DNA of 14,239 nt, from contig DATBER010000173.1 of assembly GCA_036558905.1 (NCBI GenBank), positions 1 through 14,239 on the forward strand, written 5' to 3'. This stretch comes from DASXRA01 sp036558905. Its GTDB lineage: Bacteria > Actinomycetota > Actinomycetes > Mycobacteriales > Jatrophihabitantaceae. Shown in pieces: positions 1-7,546 of the stretch; the stretch's first letter is position 1; each line of letters opens with the position of its first letter. The notes beneath the pieces were generated by a model. It was not told where the DNA came from. It did not search any database and saw nothing but the letters and a program-made list of their open reading frames with translations. The position numbers and the translations under genes are program-made.

Positions 1-687
1 AACCTGATCGGCAACGCGTGGTGGAGTGGCGTCCTGCTCCGGGACCTGCTCGAGGAGGCCGGGGTCCGGTCCGGCGCGGACGCCGTGAAGCAGACCTCCC
101 ACGACGGCTGGACCTGCGGCACACCCCTGGCGGCCCTCACCGACGACCGCAATGCGATGCTGGCCGTCGCGATGAACGGCGAGCCGCTGCCGATCGACCA
201 CGGCTTCCCGGTCCGCGTGGTGGTGCCCGGTCTCTACGGCTACGTATCGGCGTGCAAGTGGGTCGTCGATCTGAACGCGACCACGTTCTCGAAGGTGCAG
301 GCGTACTGGGTCCAGGGCGGCTGGGCCCAGCGCGGGCCGATCCGGCTGGAGTCGCGGATCGACACCCCCCGGCCGGGGGCCAGGCTGCTGGTCGGTCAGG
401 TCGTCCCGATCGCCGGCGTCGCCTGGGACCAGCACGTCGGCGTCTCCAAGGTCGAGGTCCAGGTCGACTCGCAGCCGTGGCAGGAGGCCCGGCTGGCCAC
501 CGTGCCGTCCACCGACACCTGGCGGCAGTGGGTGCTTCCGTGGAAGGTCACCGGCACCGGGCGGCACACCATCCGAGTGCGGGCCTTCGACGCGCACGGA
601 GCGGTGCAGGACGCTCACTACATGGATCCGTTTCCTTCCGGCTCCACCGGATTTCACCAGATCCTCGTCACCGGTCGCGCGCCCTGA
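1..687 (+). CDS. Molybdopterin-dependent oxidoreductase, sulfite oxidase family (3' part)
   Basis: The reading frame is open from base 1, so the N-terminal part lies outside the window; 228 residues are visible. The first half resembles the end of the sulfite-oxidase-type molybdopterin-binding fold: LLRDLLEEAG, then SHDGWTCGTPL, then VPGLYGYVSACKWV, close to the GxYGYVSAxKWV stretch common in actinobacterial members. From about residue 115 (RLESRIDTPRPGARL) onward it looks like the Ig-like Mo-co dimerisation domain (VAWDQHVGVSKVEVQVD, WVLPWKVTGTGRHTIRVRA). Family members oxidise or reduce small sulfur or other substrates using Mo-cofactor; many actinobacterial ones are membrane-anchored through an N-terminal region, which is not visible here. 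The substrate cannot be stated, and the active-site cysteine would lie upstream of the window. It ends 14 bp before the rhomboid start. Confidence 0.85.
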   Translation, partial: NLIGNAWWSGVLLRDLLEEAGVRSGADAVKQTSHDGWTCGTPLAALTDDRNAMLAVAMNGEPLPIDHGFPVRVVVPGLYGYVSACKWVVDLNATTFSKVQAYWVQGGWAQRGPIRLESRIDTPRPGARLLVGQVVPIAGVAWDQHVGVSKVEVQVDSQPWQEARLATVPSTDTWRQWVLPWKVTGTGRHTIRVRAFDAHGAVQDAHYMDPFPSGSTGFHQILVTGRAP

Positions 688-689
688 CC

Positions 690-695
690 TACGCT
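690..695 (+). promoter_or_regulatory. Candidate -10 element of a leaderless rhomboid transcript
   Basis: TACGCT fits the actinobacterial TANNNT -10 pattern and ends 6 nt before the GTG at 702, so the predicted first transcribed base coincides with the start codon. There is no clear Shine-Dalgarno sequence. The same hexamer precedes rph at 8700. No convincing -35 is visible. Inferred from pattern only. Confidence 0.4.
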
Positions 696-701
696 GAACA
701 G

Positions 702-1376
702 GTGAGCACCGCGGAGGGCACGCCGGAGCCGCGCAGCCCCCGGCTGCGGCCGTTCGCGAAGGCGGACGAGACCGAACCGCCGTTCGAGCCGACCAGCTGG
801 GGCGGCGCGTTCGCGTTCATGGTCTTCTGTGCCGGAGTGTTGTGGGCCGTCCAGCTGGCCAACGCGGTCGACGCCCACGGTCTGGACCGCTTCGGCCTGC
901 GGCCCCGCGAGGTCGCGGGCCTGTGGGGCATCCTGACCACCAACCTGTTGCACACCAGCGCCTGGCAGTTGCTGTCGAGCACGGGTCCGTTCGTGCTGAT
1001 CGGCTGGGTGCTGCTGCTGTCCGGGCTGCGCAATTGGATGCTCGTCACCGGCATCGTGCTCGTCCTGGGCGGCGTGCTGACCTGGTTGATCGCGCCGAGC
1101 GGGCTGATTCTCGGCTGCAGCGGGCTGATCTTCGGCTGGATGGGCTACCTGCTGGCCCGGGCGTACTTCTCCCGGCGCATGGCCTGGATCCTCGCCGCCG
1201 TCCTGGTGGCGTTCTTCTTCAGCGGGCTGTTCGCCGGGCTGCTGCCGTCGATCAACTCCAAGAGTTCGTGGCAGGCCCACGTGTGCAGTTTCGCGGCCGG
1301 CGTGGTGGCCGGCTGGGTGCTGCATCCGCGGCGGGCCCGCGCCCCGAAGCAGCGCACCCAGCCCGAAACCGCCTAG
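702..1376 (+). CDS. Rhomboid-family intramembrane serine protease
   Basis: The 224-residue protein has a polar N-terminal tail (1-32) and about six hydrophobic segments from residue 33 to about 208. The rhomboid catalytic serine motif GCSG is at 138-141 (S140), followed by LIFGWMGYLLAR. The histidine partner is H193 in WQAHVCSFAAG, in the last membrane segment. Rhomboids cleave transmembrane substrates within the membrane; the substrate here is unknown. The usual HxxxxHxxxN motif of the second membrane segment is altered: H84 is kept, but the other two positions are Q89 and S93, so oxyanion stabilisation may differ. The GTG at 702 was chosen because it follows the upstream stop closely and leaves a short tail; the frame stays open upstream only because it crosses the oxidoreductase gene. 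It lies just before murI, as Rv1337 does in M. tuberculosis. Confidence 0.87.
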   Translation: MSTAEGTPEPRSPRLRPFAKADETEPPFEPTSWGGAFAFMVFCAGVLWAVQLANAVDAHGLDRFGLRPREVAGLWGILTTNLLHTSAWQLLSSTGPFVLIGWVLLLSGLRNWMLVTGIVLVLGGVLTWLIAPSGLILGCSGLIFGWMGYLLARAYFSRRMAWILAAVLVAFFFSGLFAGLLPSINSKSSWQAHVCSFAAGVVAGWVLHPRRARAPKQRTQPETA

Positions 1377-1405
1377 GGATTACACGGGCGACAAACGAGG
1401 CTCAC

Positions 1406-1411
1406 TATCCT
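1406..1411 (+). promoter_or_regulatory. Candidate -10 element of a leaderless murI transcript
   Basis: TATCCT fits TANNNT and ends 6 nt before the murI GTG at 1418. The 41-bp gap after the rhomboid stop has no Shine-Dalgarno sequence, so initiation at or next to the start codon is plausible. Inferred from pattern only. Confidence 0.4.
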
Positions 1412-1417
1412 GACGGC

Positions 1418-2227
1418 GTGCCGCTTCGCGCTGACTCACCTCTCGGCATGGTCGACTCCGGCGTCGGCGGGTTGACCGTCGCCCGCGCCGTCCTCGACCA
1501 GCTGCCCCACGAGGCGCTGCACTACGTCGGCGACACCGCGAACAGCCCGTACGGGCCCAGGCCGATCGCTGAGGTCCGCCGGCACGCGCTGGCCCTGATG
1601 GACGAGCTGGTCGCCTCCGGCGTGAAGGCGCTGGTCATCGCCTGCAACAGCGCCAGCGCGGCGTGCCTGCGCGACGCCCGCGAGCGCTACGACGTTCCGG
1701 TGATCGAGGTCGTGCTGCCGGCCGTGCGCCGGGCCGTCGCCGCCACCCGTAACGGCCGGGTCGGCGTGATCGGGACAACGGCCACCATCACCAGCGGCGC
1801 CTACCAGGACGCGTTCGCCGCGGCCCGCGACGTCTCGGTCTACGCGGCCGCCTGCCCGCGCTTCGCCGAGTTCGTCGAGCGCGGCGTGACCAGCGGACGG
1901 CAACTGCTCGGACTGGCCGAGTCCTACCTGGCCCCGCTGAACCACGCCGACGTCGACACGCTCGTGCTCGGCTGCACGCACTACCCGATGCTCACCGGGC
2001 TGTTGTCGGTGGTGATGGGCGACGCCGTGACCATGGTGTCCAGCGCCGACGAGACGGCCAAGGACGTCTATCGGACACTGCTCGGCGCCGACCTGCTGCG
2101 CCCGGACGACGCCCCGCCGCCCCGGCACGTGTTCCGCTCCACCGGACCGGCCGAGCCGTTCACCCGGCTCAGCCGCCGCTTCCTCGGTCCGCAGGCCTCG
2201 GACCTCGTCCTGCAAGGAGTCGCGTGA
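1418..2227 (+). CDS. murI: Glutamate racemase
   Basis: MurI interconverts L- and D-glutamate in the cytoplasm, supplying D-Glu for peptidoglycan stem peptides. The 269-residue length is normal for the family. Visible signatures are GMVDSGVGGLTVAR (D13, S14), GDTANSPYG near residue 38, and the two catalytic cysteines: C77 in IACNSASA and C186 in LGCTHYPML. H188, next to the second cysteine, is also kept. The GTG at 1418 gives MPLRADSPLGMVDSG, a normal N terminus; the frame is open upstream only as an overlap with the rhomboid gene. The stop overlaps the next gene's start by 4 bp (GTGA), implying translational coupling with the phosphodiesterase. Confidence 0.96.
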   Translation: MPLRADSPLGMVDSGVGGLTVARAVLDQLPHEALHYVGDTANSPYGPRPIAEVRRHALALMDELVASGVKALVIACNSASAACLRDARERYDVPVIEVVLPAVRRAVAATRNGRVGVIGTTATITSGAYQDAFAAARDVSVYAAACPRFAEFVERGVTSGRQLLGLAESYLAPLNHADVDTLVLGCTHYPMLTGLLSVVMGDAVTMVSSADETAKDVYRTLLGADLLRPDDAPPPRHVFRSTGPAEPFTRLSRRFLGPQASDLVLQGVA

Positions 2228-2967
2228 AGCTCACCGTGCTCGGCTGCTCGGGAACGCTGCCCGGCCCCGACTCGCCCGCATCCGGATACCTCGTCGAAGA
2301 GGACGGCTACCGTCTGGTGCTCGACCTCGGCCACGGCGCGCTCGGCCCGCTGCAGCAACACGTCGCGGCCCATGAAGTCGACGCGATCGTGCTGTCGCAC
2401 CTGCACGGCGACCACTGCATCGACCTGACCGCGTACGTGAACGTCCTGCGCTACGGGCCGATCCGCGCCAACGGGCGGATCCCGGTCATCGGGCCGTCGG
2501 GCACTCGCGACCGGATCGAGACGGCCTATGACCCGTTGGCCCGCAAGCTGGCCCTGCAGGAGCTGTTCGACTTCTCCACGCCGCGCAGTGGCGAGCTCGG
2601 CCCGTTCGCGGTGTCCGTAGCCGAGGTGAACCACCCGGTGCCGGCGTACGCGATTCGCGTCAGCGCAGGCGATCGGACGCTCGTGTACTCCGGCGACACC
2701 GGCGAGTGCGACGCGCTCGTCTCGCTGGCCCACGAGGCGAACGTGCTGTTGTGCGAGGCCTCGATGGGGCCGGACGACGAGCACATCCCGGACCTGCACA
2801 TGACGGGCAGGCAGGCCGGCGAGCACGCGGCCAAGGCCGGCGTCGAGCGGCTGATCGTCACGCATGTGCCGCCGTGGCATTCGCGCGACGTGGCGGCGGC
2901 CGAGGCGGCGTCGGCGTTCACCGGCGTCGTCGAGGCGGCCCAGCCCGGCGCCGAGTACTGGATCTGA
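2224..2967 (+). CDS. MBL-fold cyclic-nucleotide phosphodiesterase (Rv1339-like)
   Basis: The 247-residue metallo-beta-lactamase-fold hydrolase begins MKLTVLGCSGTLPGP. The metal-binding motif is SHLHGDH (H59, H61, D63, H64), followed by H137 (VNHPVPAYAIR), D158 (YSGDTGECD) and H214 (THVPPW), a complete two-metal site. A second histidine-rich stretch is DLHMTG at 191-195. By position after murI and by sequence type it corresponds to mycobacterial Rv1339, reported as an atypical cAMP phosphodiesterase; related folds include RNase Z-like enzymes, so the substrate is inferred. The GTG start overlaps the murI stop. The gene ends in a short convergent gap holding a long palindrome, and rph, its usual next neighbour, lies 5.7 kb away. 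Confidence 0.88.
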   Translation: MKLTVLGCSGTLPGPDSPASGYLVEEDGYRLVLDLGHGALGPLQQHVAAHEVDAIVLSHLHGDHCIDLTAYVNVLRYGPIRANGRIPVIGPSGTRDRIETAYDPLARKLALQELFDFSTPRSGELGPFAVSVAEVNHPVPAYAIRVSAGDRTLVYSGDTGECDALVSLAHEANVLLCEASMGPDDEHIPDLHMTGRQAGEHAAKAGVERLIVTHVPPWHSRDVAAAEAASAFTGVVEAAQPGAEYWI

Positions 2968-2974
2968 GCCCCGT

Positions 2975-3022
2975 CGGTTTTGGTCATCCGGCCGGATATA
3001 TGCGACCGGGTGACCAAAACCG
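2975..3022. repeat. 46-bp near-palindrome, left copy
   Basis: The arms CGGTTTTGGTCATCCGG (2975-2991) and CCGGGTGACCAAAACCG (3006-3022) pair over 17 bp with one mismatch that would be a G-U pair in one RNA strand; the loop is 14 nt. The core 2976-3021 matches the reverse complement of 8633-8678 at 42 of 46 positions. It sits between the convergent phosphodiesterase and yjbQ genes, so it could act as a bidirectional terminator, though it has no U-tract. The AT-rich TATAT loop and TTTT/AAAA arms stand out from the GC-rich surroundings. Confidence 0.9.
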
Positions 3023-3029
3023 GGGACGG

Positions 3030-3428
3030 TCAGCCTTCGACGAGGCTCAGCCGCACCGTGCGCTCGGAGTTGTCGACGTTCGTGTCGACCAGGCAGACGG
3101 ACTGCCAGGTGCCCAGCTGCAGCTGACCGCCCAGCACCGGCACGACGATCGACGGGGCGATGAAGGCGGGCAACACGTGGTCGCGCCCGTGCCCGGGTGA
3201 GCCGTGCCGGTGGCGCCAGCGCCGGTCGCGGGGGAGCAGCTCGTCCAGGACGGCCAGCAGGTCGTCTTCGCTGCCCGCGCCCGTCTCGAGGATGGCCACG
3301 CCGGCGGTGGCGTGCGGCACGAAGACGTTGAGCAGGCCGTCGCCGGTCACGAACCGGGCGCAGGCGTTGGTGATGTCGTGGATGCGCGGGTGGTCACCTG
3401 TCCGGATTCTGATCGTCTCGCTGCGCAT
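3030..3428 (-). CDS. YjbQ/UPF0047-family protein
   Basis: This 132-residue protein belongs to the YjbQ (UPF0047) family, close to the usual ~138-residue length. Visible family signatures are VPHATAGVAILETG at 38-50, the acidic stretch EDDLLAVLDELLP, a histidine-rich segment WRHRHGSPGHGRDHVLPAF at 71-89, and VPVLGGQLQLGTWQSVCLVD at 96-115. Members form compact oligomers and bind a metal through histidines. Some are annotated as secondary thiamine-phosphate synthases from complementation work, but the physiological role is uncertain. The ATG at 3428 gives the normal N terminus and lies 18 bp from the divergent regulator. The gene ends facing the phosphodiesterase, with the palindrome in between. 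Confidence 0.85.
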   Translation of the reverse strand: MRSETIRIRTGDHPRIHDITNACARFVTGDGLLNVFVPHATAGVAILETGAGSEDDLLAVLDELLPRDRRWRHRHGSPGHGRDHVLPAFIAPSIVVPVLGGQLQLGTWQSVCLVDTNVDNSERTVRLSLVEG

Positions 3429-3434
3429 GTCTGG

Positions 3435-3441
3435 GACAGTA
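3435..3441. promoter_or_regulatory. Overlapping divergent -10 elements for yjbQ and the AfsR-like gene
   Basis: Only 18 bp separate the two start codons. On the minus strand TACTGT (3441 down to 3436) matches TANNNT and lies 7 nt before the yjbQ ATG. On the plus strand GACAGT (3435-3440) keeps the key A at position 2 and T at position 6, and lies 6 nt before the GTG at 3447. The two hexamers share five bases, so RNA polymerase could bind in only one direction at a time. Both mRNAs would be leaderless or nearly so. No -35 elements are recognised. Confidence 0.4.
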
Positions 3442-3446
3442 GACGG

Positions 3447-6400
3447 GTGCAGATTGCGATCCTCGGGCCGCTCGAGGTGCGTGACGGCGACGCCGTGGTG
3501 GACGTCGCCGGGTCGCGGCTGCGCAGCCTGCTGATCCGCCTGGCCCTGGACGCCGGCCGCCCGGTCAACGCGGCCGCGCTGGTCGACGCCGTCTGGGGCG
3601 ACCAGCCCCCGGCCGAGGCGGCCAATGCGCTGCAGTCGCTGGTGTCGCGGCTGCGCCGGACGCTGGGCGGGGCCACCACCGTCGGCCAGTCGCCCACCGG
3701 CTACCGGCTGGCCATCGAGCCCGACGACGTCGACGCGACCCGGTTCGAGCAGCTGGCCCGGGACGGCGCGACCGCATTGCGTGCGGGTAAGCAGAGCAAG
3801 GCGGCCGAGACCCTGACCCAAGCACTGGCGTTGTGGCGCGGCCCGGCACTGGCCGACATTGCCGACGCGCCGTTCGCCCTGGCCACTGTCGCCCGGCTGG
3901 ACGACCTGCACCTGGCCGCCACCCTGGACCGCGTCGAGGCCGACCTGGCCCTGGGGCGCGCCGTCGACGTCGTCGCCGAGCTGGACGGCCTGTGCGAGCG
4001 GCACCCGCTGGACGAGCGGCTGTCCGGGCTGCGCATGTCGGCGCTGGCCGCCGCCGGTCGGCAGGCCGACGCGCTGGCCGAGTACGACCGGATCCGCAGC
4101 CGGCTGGCCGACGAGCTGGGCATCGACCCGTCGGCCGAGCTGCAGGCCGTCCACGTCGCGGTGCTGCGGGGCGAGACGACGGCCCGCCCGGCCCACCCGG
4201 GCCGGGGCGCGCGCACCAACCTGCGGGCCCAGCTGACCAGCTTCGTGGGCCGCGACGAGGAGGTCGCCCGCATCGGCAAGCTGCTGGACGAGAGCCGCCT
4301 GGTCACGCTGGTCGGCCCGGGCGGCGCCGGCAAGACCCGGCTGGCCATCGAGGCCGGGGCCACCCTGGTCGACGACGTGCCGGACGGCATCTGGTTCGTC
4401 GAGCTCGCCTCGGTCACCGACGCCGCCGATGTACCGCAGACGGTGCTCGGCTCCCTCGGCCTGCGCGAGTCGCTGGTGATCGAGAACCCGACCAAGCTGA
4501 GCGCCCGCGACGCCATCGGCCGGCTGCTCGAGGCGTTGATGGACAAGCGGGTCGTCGTCGTGCTCGACAACTGCGAGCACCTGATCGAGGCCACCGCCCG
4601 GCTGGCCGATCACCTGCTGGCCCAGTGCCCTCAGCTGCGCATCATCACGACCAGCCGCGAACCGCTCGGCATCTTCGGCGAGTCGCTGATCGTCGTCCCG
4701 CCGCTCGGCCAGCCGGCGGCCAACGCCACGCCCGGCGATGCGTACGCGTTCCCGTCCGTGCGCCTGTTCGCCGACCGGGCCGTCGCCGTGCGTCCCGAGT
4801 TCGCGGTCGACCAGGCCAACGTGGCCGACGTAATCGAGATTGTGCGCCGCCTGGACGGCCTGCCGCTGGCCATCGAGCTGGCCGCCGCGCGCACCCGCGC
4901 GCTGCCCGTGGACGAGATCGCGACCCGGCTGTCCGACCGCTTCCGGCTGCTCACCGGCGGCAGCCGCACCGCGCTGCCCCGGCACCGCACGCTGCGCGCC
5001 GTCGTGGCCTGGAGCTGGGAACTGCTCAGCGACGCCGAGCGGCTGCTGGTCGAGCGGCTGGCCGTGTTCCCGGCCGGAGCGACCCCGGAGAGTGCCGAGG
5101 CGGTGTGCGCCGACAACGAGGTGCCCGCGAGCGACGTCCTGGATCTGCTGGCCTCGCTGGTGGACAAATCGCTGCTGCAGGAGTCCTCCGATTCACCAGC
5201 ACGCTTTCGCATGCTCGAGACGATCCGCGAGTACGGCCAGGAGCGGCTGGCCGACCGGGGCGAGCTGACCGCCGTCCGCGACGCCCACTCCCGCTACTTC
5301 GCCGAGTTCGTCGCGGAAGCCGACCCGCACCTGCGCCGGCCCGAGCAATTGCAGTGGATCGCCCGCCTGGACGCCGAGCGGGACAACGTCCTGGCCGCGA
5401 TGCGTCACTTCGGCGATCAGGGCGACGCGCAGCGCACGCTCGAGATGGCCGTGCTGATGGGGTGGTACTGGGAGCTGATCGGCAGCCACGCCGAGGCGCT
5501 GACCTGGGTCAACTTCGCCCTGAGCGTGCCGGGCGAGGCCGACGCCGACGTCCGGGTGCTGGCCGAGGCGCTGCAGGTGATGAGCTCGGCCAACGTGCCC
5601 ACGCTGGTGCCGCCCGACGAGATGGCCACCGGTACGGACCGCGTGGCCGATCTGGCCCGCCGGGTCGACGAGATCGACGTGTCGCGTTTCCCGATGCTGC
5701 ATCTGATGCGCATCTTCCTGGCGATCTTCGCCTTCGACATGGACGGCGTCGACGAGCGCATCGAGGAGGGCCTGTCCAGCACCGACCCCTGGGTGAAGGC
5801 CGCGGTGCGCTCCTTCAAGGCGGCGATGGCCGAGAACAACGGCCACGTCGAGGCGATGCGGGTCGAGGCCGAGGCGGCGGTCGAGGAGTTCCGGTCGCTC
5901 GGCGAACGGTGGGGGTTGGCCAACAGCCTGCAGACGCTGGCCATGTCCAAGACGATGGACGGCGATCTCGCCGGCGCGATCGAGCTGTTCGGCGAGGCGC
6001 TCGCTCTGGTGTCCGAGATGGGCGCCCGCGAGGACCAGGCCCTGCTGCGGGTGCGGCTGGCCGATCTGTGGATGCGGCGGGGCAACTTCGAGGCGGCGCG
6101 CGTGCACGTCCTGGCTGCCAAGGAGATGAGCGAGCGGGCCGGCTCGGTCATGGAGTCGATCTTCGCCGGATCGGTGCTGGCCGAGTGTGCCCGGTTCGCC
6201 GGCGACACCGTCGAGGCCCGGCGGCTGATCGACGAGGCGATCCACCGCCTGGACCAGATCCCGGGCGGTCACCCGATCCACGGGCACGGCCGGGCGCTGA
6301 TGCTCGCCGTGGCGGCCAAGCAGGATGTGATCGACGATCAGCTCGACGTCGCCCGGCAGCGGCTGGGCGTGGCCTACGCGGCGGCCATCGGGACCAAGGA

Positions 6401-6659
6401 CATGCCGATCGTTGCGGTCGTCGGGCTGGCCGTGGCCGACCTGGCCCGGACGCTCGGCCGCGCCGACGACGCCGTCGAGATGATGGGCGCGTCCGCCCGG
6501 CTGCGCGGCGCCGACGACCCGACTCAGCTCGACATCAAGCGGCTGACCGCCGCGCTGCGGACGACCCTCGGCGACGAACGGTTCAACAGCGACTACGCCC
6601 GCGGCCGGGGCCTGGACCAGCCGGCGGCCATCGCCCGGCTCGATCCCGCGACGCTCTGA
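3447..6659 (+). CDS. AfsR-like BTAD/NB-ARC/TPR transcriptional regulator
   Basis: The 1070-residue protein has the large-SARP layout. Residues 1-~90 form an OmpR-type winged-helix DNA-binding domain (MQIAILGPLEV, ANALQSLVSRLRRTLGG, GYRLAI). About 97-245 is a bacterial transcriptional activation (BTAD) domain (LWRGPALADI, YDRIRSRLADELGIDPSAEL). About 262-500 is a STAND/NB-ARC ATPase: TSFVGRDEE, Walker A GPGGAGKTR at 290-298 (K296, T297), Walker B VVVVLDNCEH at 369-378, TTSREPL at 401-407 and GLPLAIELAAAR at 471-482. The rest is helical and TPR-like. Such proteins are nucleotide-gated activators, often of secondary-metabolism or export genes. The GTG at 3447 was chosen because it gives the canonical N terminus. 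The exporter it faces is the likely target, which is an inference. Confidence 0.93.
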   Translation: MQIAILGPLEVRDGDAVVDVAGSRLRSLLIRLALDAGRPVNAAALVDAVWGDQPPAEAANALQSLVSRLRRTLGGATTVGQSPTGYRLAIEPDDVDATRFEQLARDGATALRAGKQSKAAETLTQALALWRGPALADIADAPFALATVARLDDLHLAATLDRVEADLALGRAVDVVAELDGLCERHPLDERLSGLRMSALAAAGRQADALAEYDRIRSRLADELGIDPSAELQAVHVAVLRGETTARPAHPGRGARTNLRAQLTSFVGRDEEVARIGKLLDESRLVTLVGPGGAGKTRLAIEAGATLVDDVPDGIWFVELASVTDAADVPQTVLGSLGLRESLVIENPTKLSARDAIGRLLEALMDKRVVVVLDNCEHLIEATARLADHLLAQCPQLRIITTSREPLGIFGESLIVVPPLGQPAANATPGDAYAFPSVRLFADRAVAVRPEFAVDQANVADVIEIVRRLDGLPLAIELAAARTRALPVDEIATRLSDRFRLLTGGSRTALPRHRTLRAVVAWSWELLSDAERLLVERLAVFPAGATPESAEAVCADNEVPASDVLDLLASLVDKSLLQESSDSPARFRMLETIREYGQERLADRGELTAVRDAHSRYFAEFVAEADPHLRRPEQLQWIARLDAERDNVLAAMRHFGDQGDAQRTLEMAVLMGWYWELIGSHAEALTWVNFALSVPGEADADVRVLAEALQVMSSANVPTLVPPDEMATGTDRVADLARRVDEIDVSRFPMLHLMRIFLAIFAFDMDGVDERIEEGLSSTDPWVKAAVRSFKAAMAENNGHVEAMRVEAEAAVEEFRSLGERWGLANSLQTLAMSKTMDGDLAGAIELFGEALALVSEMGAREDQALLRVRLADLWMRRGNFEAARVHVLAAKEMSERAGSVMESIFAGSVLAECARFAGDTVEARRLIDEAIHRLDQIPGGHPIHGHGRALMLAVAAKQDVIDDQLDVARQRLGVAYAAAIGTKDMPIVAVVGLAVADLARTLGRADDAVEMMGASARLRGADDPTQLDIKRLTAALRTTLGDERFNSDYARGRGLDQPAAIARLDPATL

Positions 6660-6664
6660 CGCGC

Positions 6665-6699
6665 GCAACTCCCGGCCGCCTGATGCGGCCGGGAGTTGC
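6665..6699. terminator. Bidirectional hairpin terminator
   Basis: Perfect 15-bp inverted repeat: GCAACTCCCGGCCGC (6665-6679) pairs with 6685-6699 around the loop CTGAT. It lies in the 56-bp gap between the convergent regulator and permease stop codons, so it can end both transcripts. No U-tract follows, which is common for actinobacterial terminators. Confidence 0.85.
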
Positions 6700-6715
6700 C
6701 CGATGCGGTGACTGC

Positions 6716-7546
6716 TTACGCGCGGCGGCGGTAGGCCCGCAGGGCCAGCGGGACGAACACCACCAGCAGGATGCCCATCCACAGCAGCGTCCAGCCGACG
6801 TGCGAGGCGGTCGGACCGCCGACGGTCAGCCCGCGGACGGCGCCGGCCAGCTGGCTCATCGGGTTGACGTGCACGAACGCCTGCAGCCAGCCGGGCATCG
6901 TCCCCGGGTCGACGTAGACGTTGCTGCCGAACGCCAGCGGGAAGATCAGCAGGAACATGATCCCCTGCACCGAACCGGACGTGCGGGCCACCATGCCGAC
7001 GAACACGGAGATCCAGCAGAACGACAGGGCGAACCCGATCGACAGGGCGACGGCCGCGACGGCCGCCCCGGGGTTGGTCTCGATCCGGAAGCCCATCACG
7101 TACCCGAACCCGATGTAGATCACGCACAGGATCAGGTACCGGAAGAAGTCGGCCAGCACGGCCCCGACCAGCGGTGCCGACCGGGCGATCGGCAGTGATC
7201 GGAACCGGTCGAACACCCCCTTCTCGATGTCCGAGTTGAGGTTCTGGCCGAGGGCGACGCTGCCCATCGCGATGCCCTGGGCGAGCAGGCCGGGCAGCAG
7301 GAACTGCAGGTAGTCGTGCCGTGACCCGCCGCCCAGTGCGCCGCCGAACACGTACACGAACAGCAGCAGGAAGATGATCGGCTGGATCGTCACGTCGATC
7401 AGCTGCTCGGGCGTGCGCAAGGTCTTGATCAGGTTGCGCTTGGCCAGGGCGACGGCGTGCCGCACGGTGCGAGTGACATTGTTCGGGGCCGCCGCCGGAG
7501 CGGCCGCGGTCGGCGTCGGGGACGGCGCGGTGAGAGTGGCGGTCAT
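6716..7546 (-). CDS. ABC-2 type exporter permease, DrrB-like
   Basis: The 276-residue membrane protein of the ABC-2 family is the transmembrane partner of the ATPase encoded just upstream. It has a Pro/Ala-rich cytoplasmic N terminus (1-22), an amphipathic stretch AVALAKRNLIKTLRTPEQL, then six hydrophobic segments at about 53-70, 79-100, 131-152, 161-184, 194-211 and 250-270. The loop NSDIEKGVFDRFRSLPIARSA (about 104-124) matches the conserved cytoplasmic loop of DrrB-type permeases, and HVNPMSQLAGAVRGL at 226-240 is also typical. DrrAB-type pumps export drugs, lipids or other hydrophobic molecules; the substrate here is unknown. Its ATG overlaps the ATPase TGA by 4 bp, so the pair is translationally coupled. 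Confidence 0.92.
   Translation of the reverse strand: MTATLTAPSPTPTAAAPAAAPNNVTRTVRHAVALAKRNLIKTLRTPEQLIDVTIQPIIFLLLFVYVFGGALGGGSRHDYLQFLLPGLLAQGIAMGSVALGQNLNSDIEKGVFDRFRSLPIARSAPLVGAVLADFFRYLILCVIYIGFGYVMGFRIETNPGAAVAAVALSIGFALSFCWISVFVGMVARTSGSVQGIMFLLIFPLAFGSNVYVDPGTMPGWLQAFVHVNPMSQLAGAVRGLTVGGPTASHVGWTLLWMGILLVVFVPLALRAYRRRA

Noticed and set aside
2966..2975. Target-site duplication flanking the palindrome-bounded block
   Set aside because: Outer flanks of the two copies (ending CCCCGTC on the left, starting GGGCGTC on the right) share only short GC-rich similarity, not a convincing duplication.
3833..7198. Very long overlapping open frames in the regulator region on both strands
   Set aside because: Arg/Pro/Gly/Ala-rich low-complexity translations typical of shadow frames in high-GC DNA; the regulator frame contains all recognisable domains.
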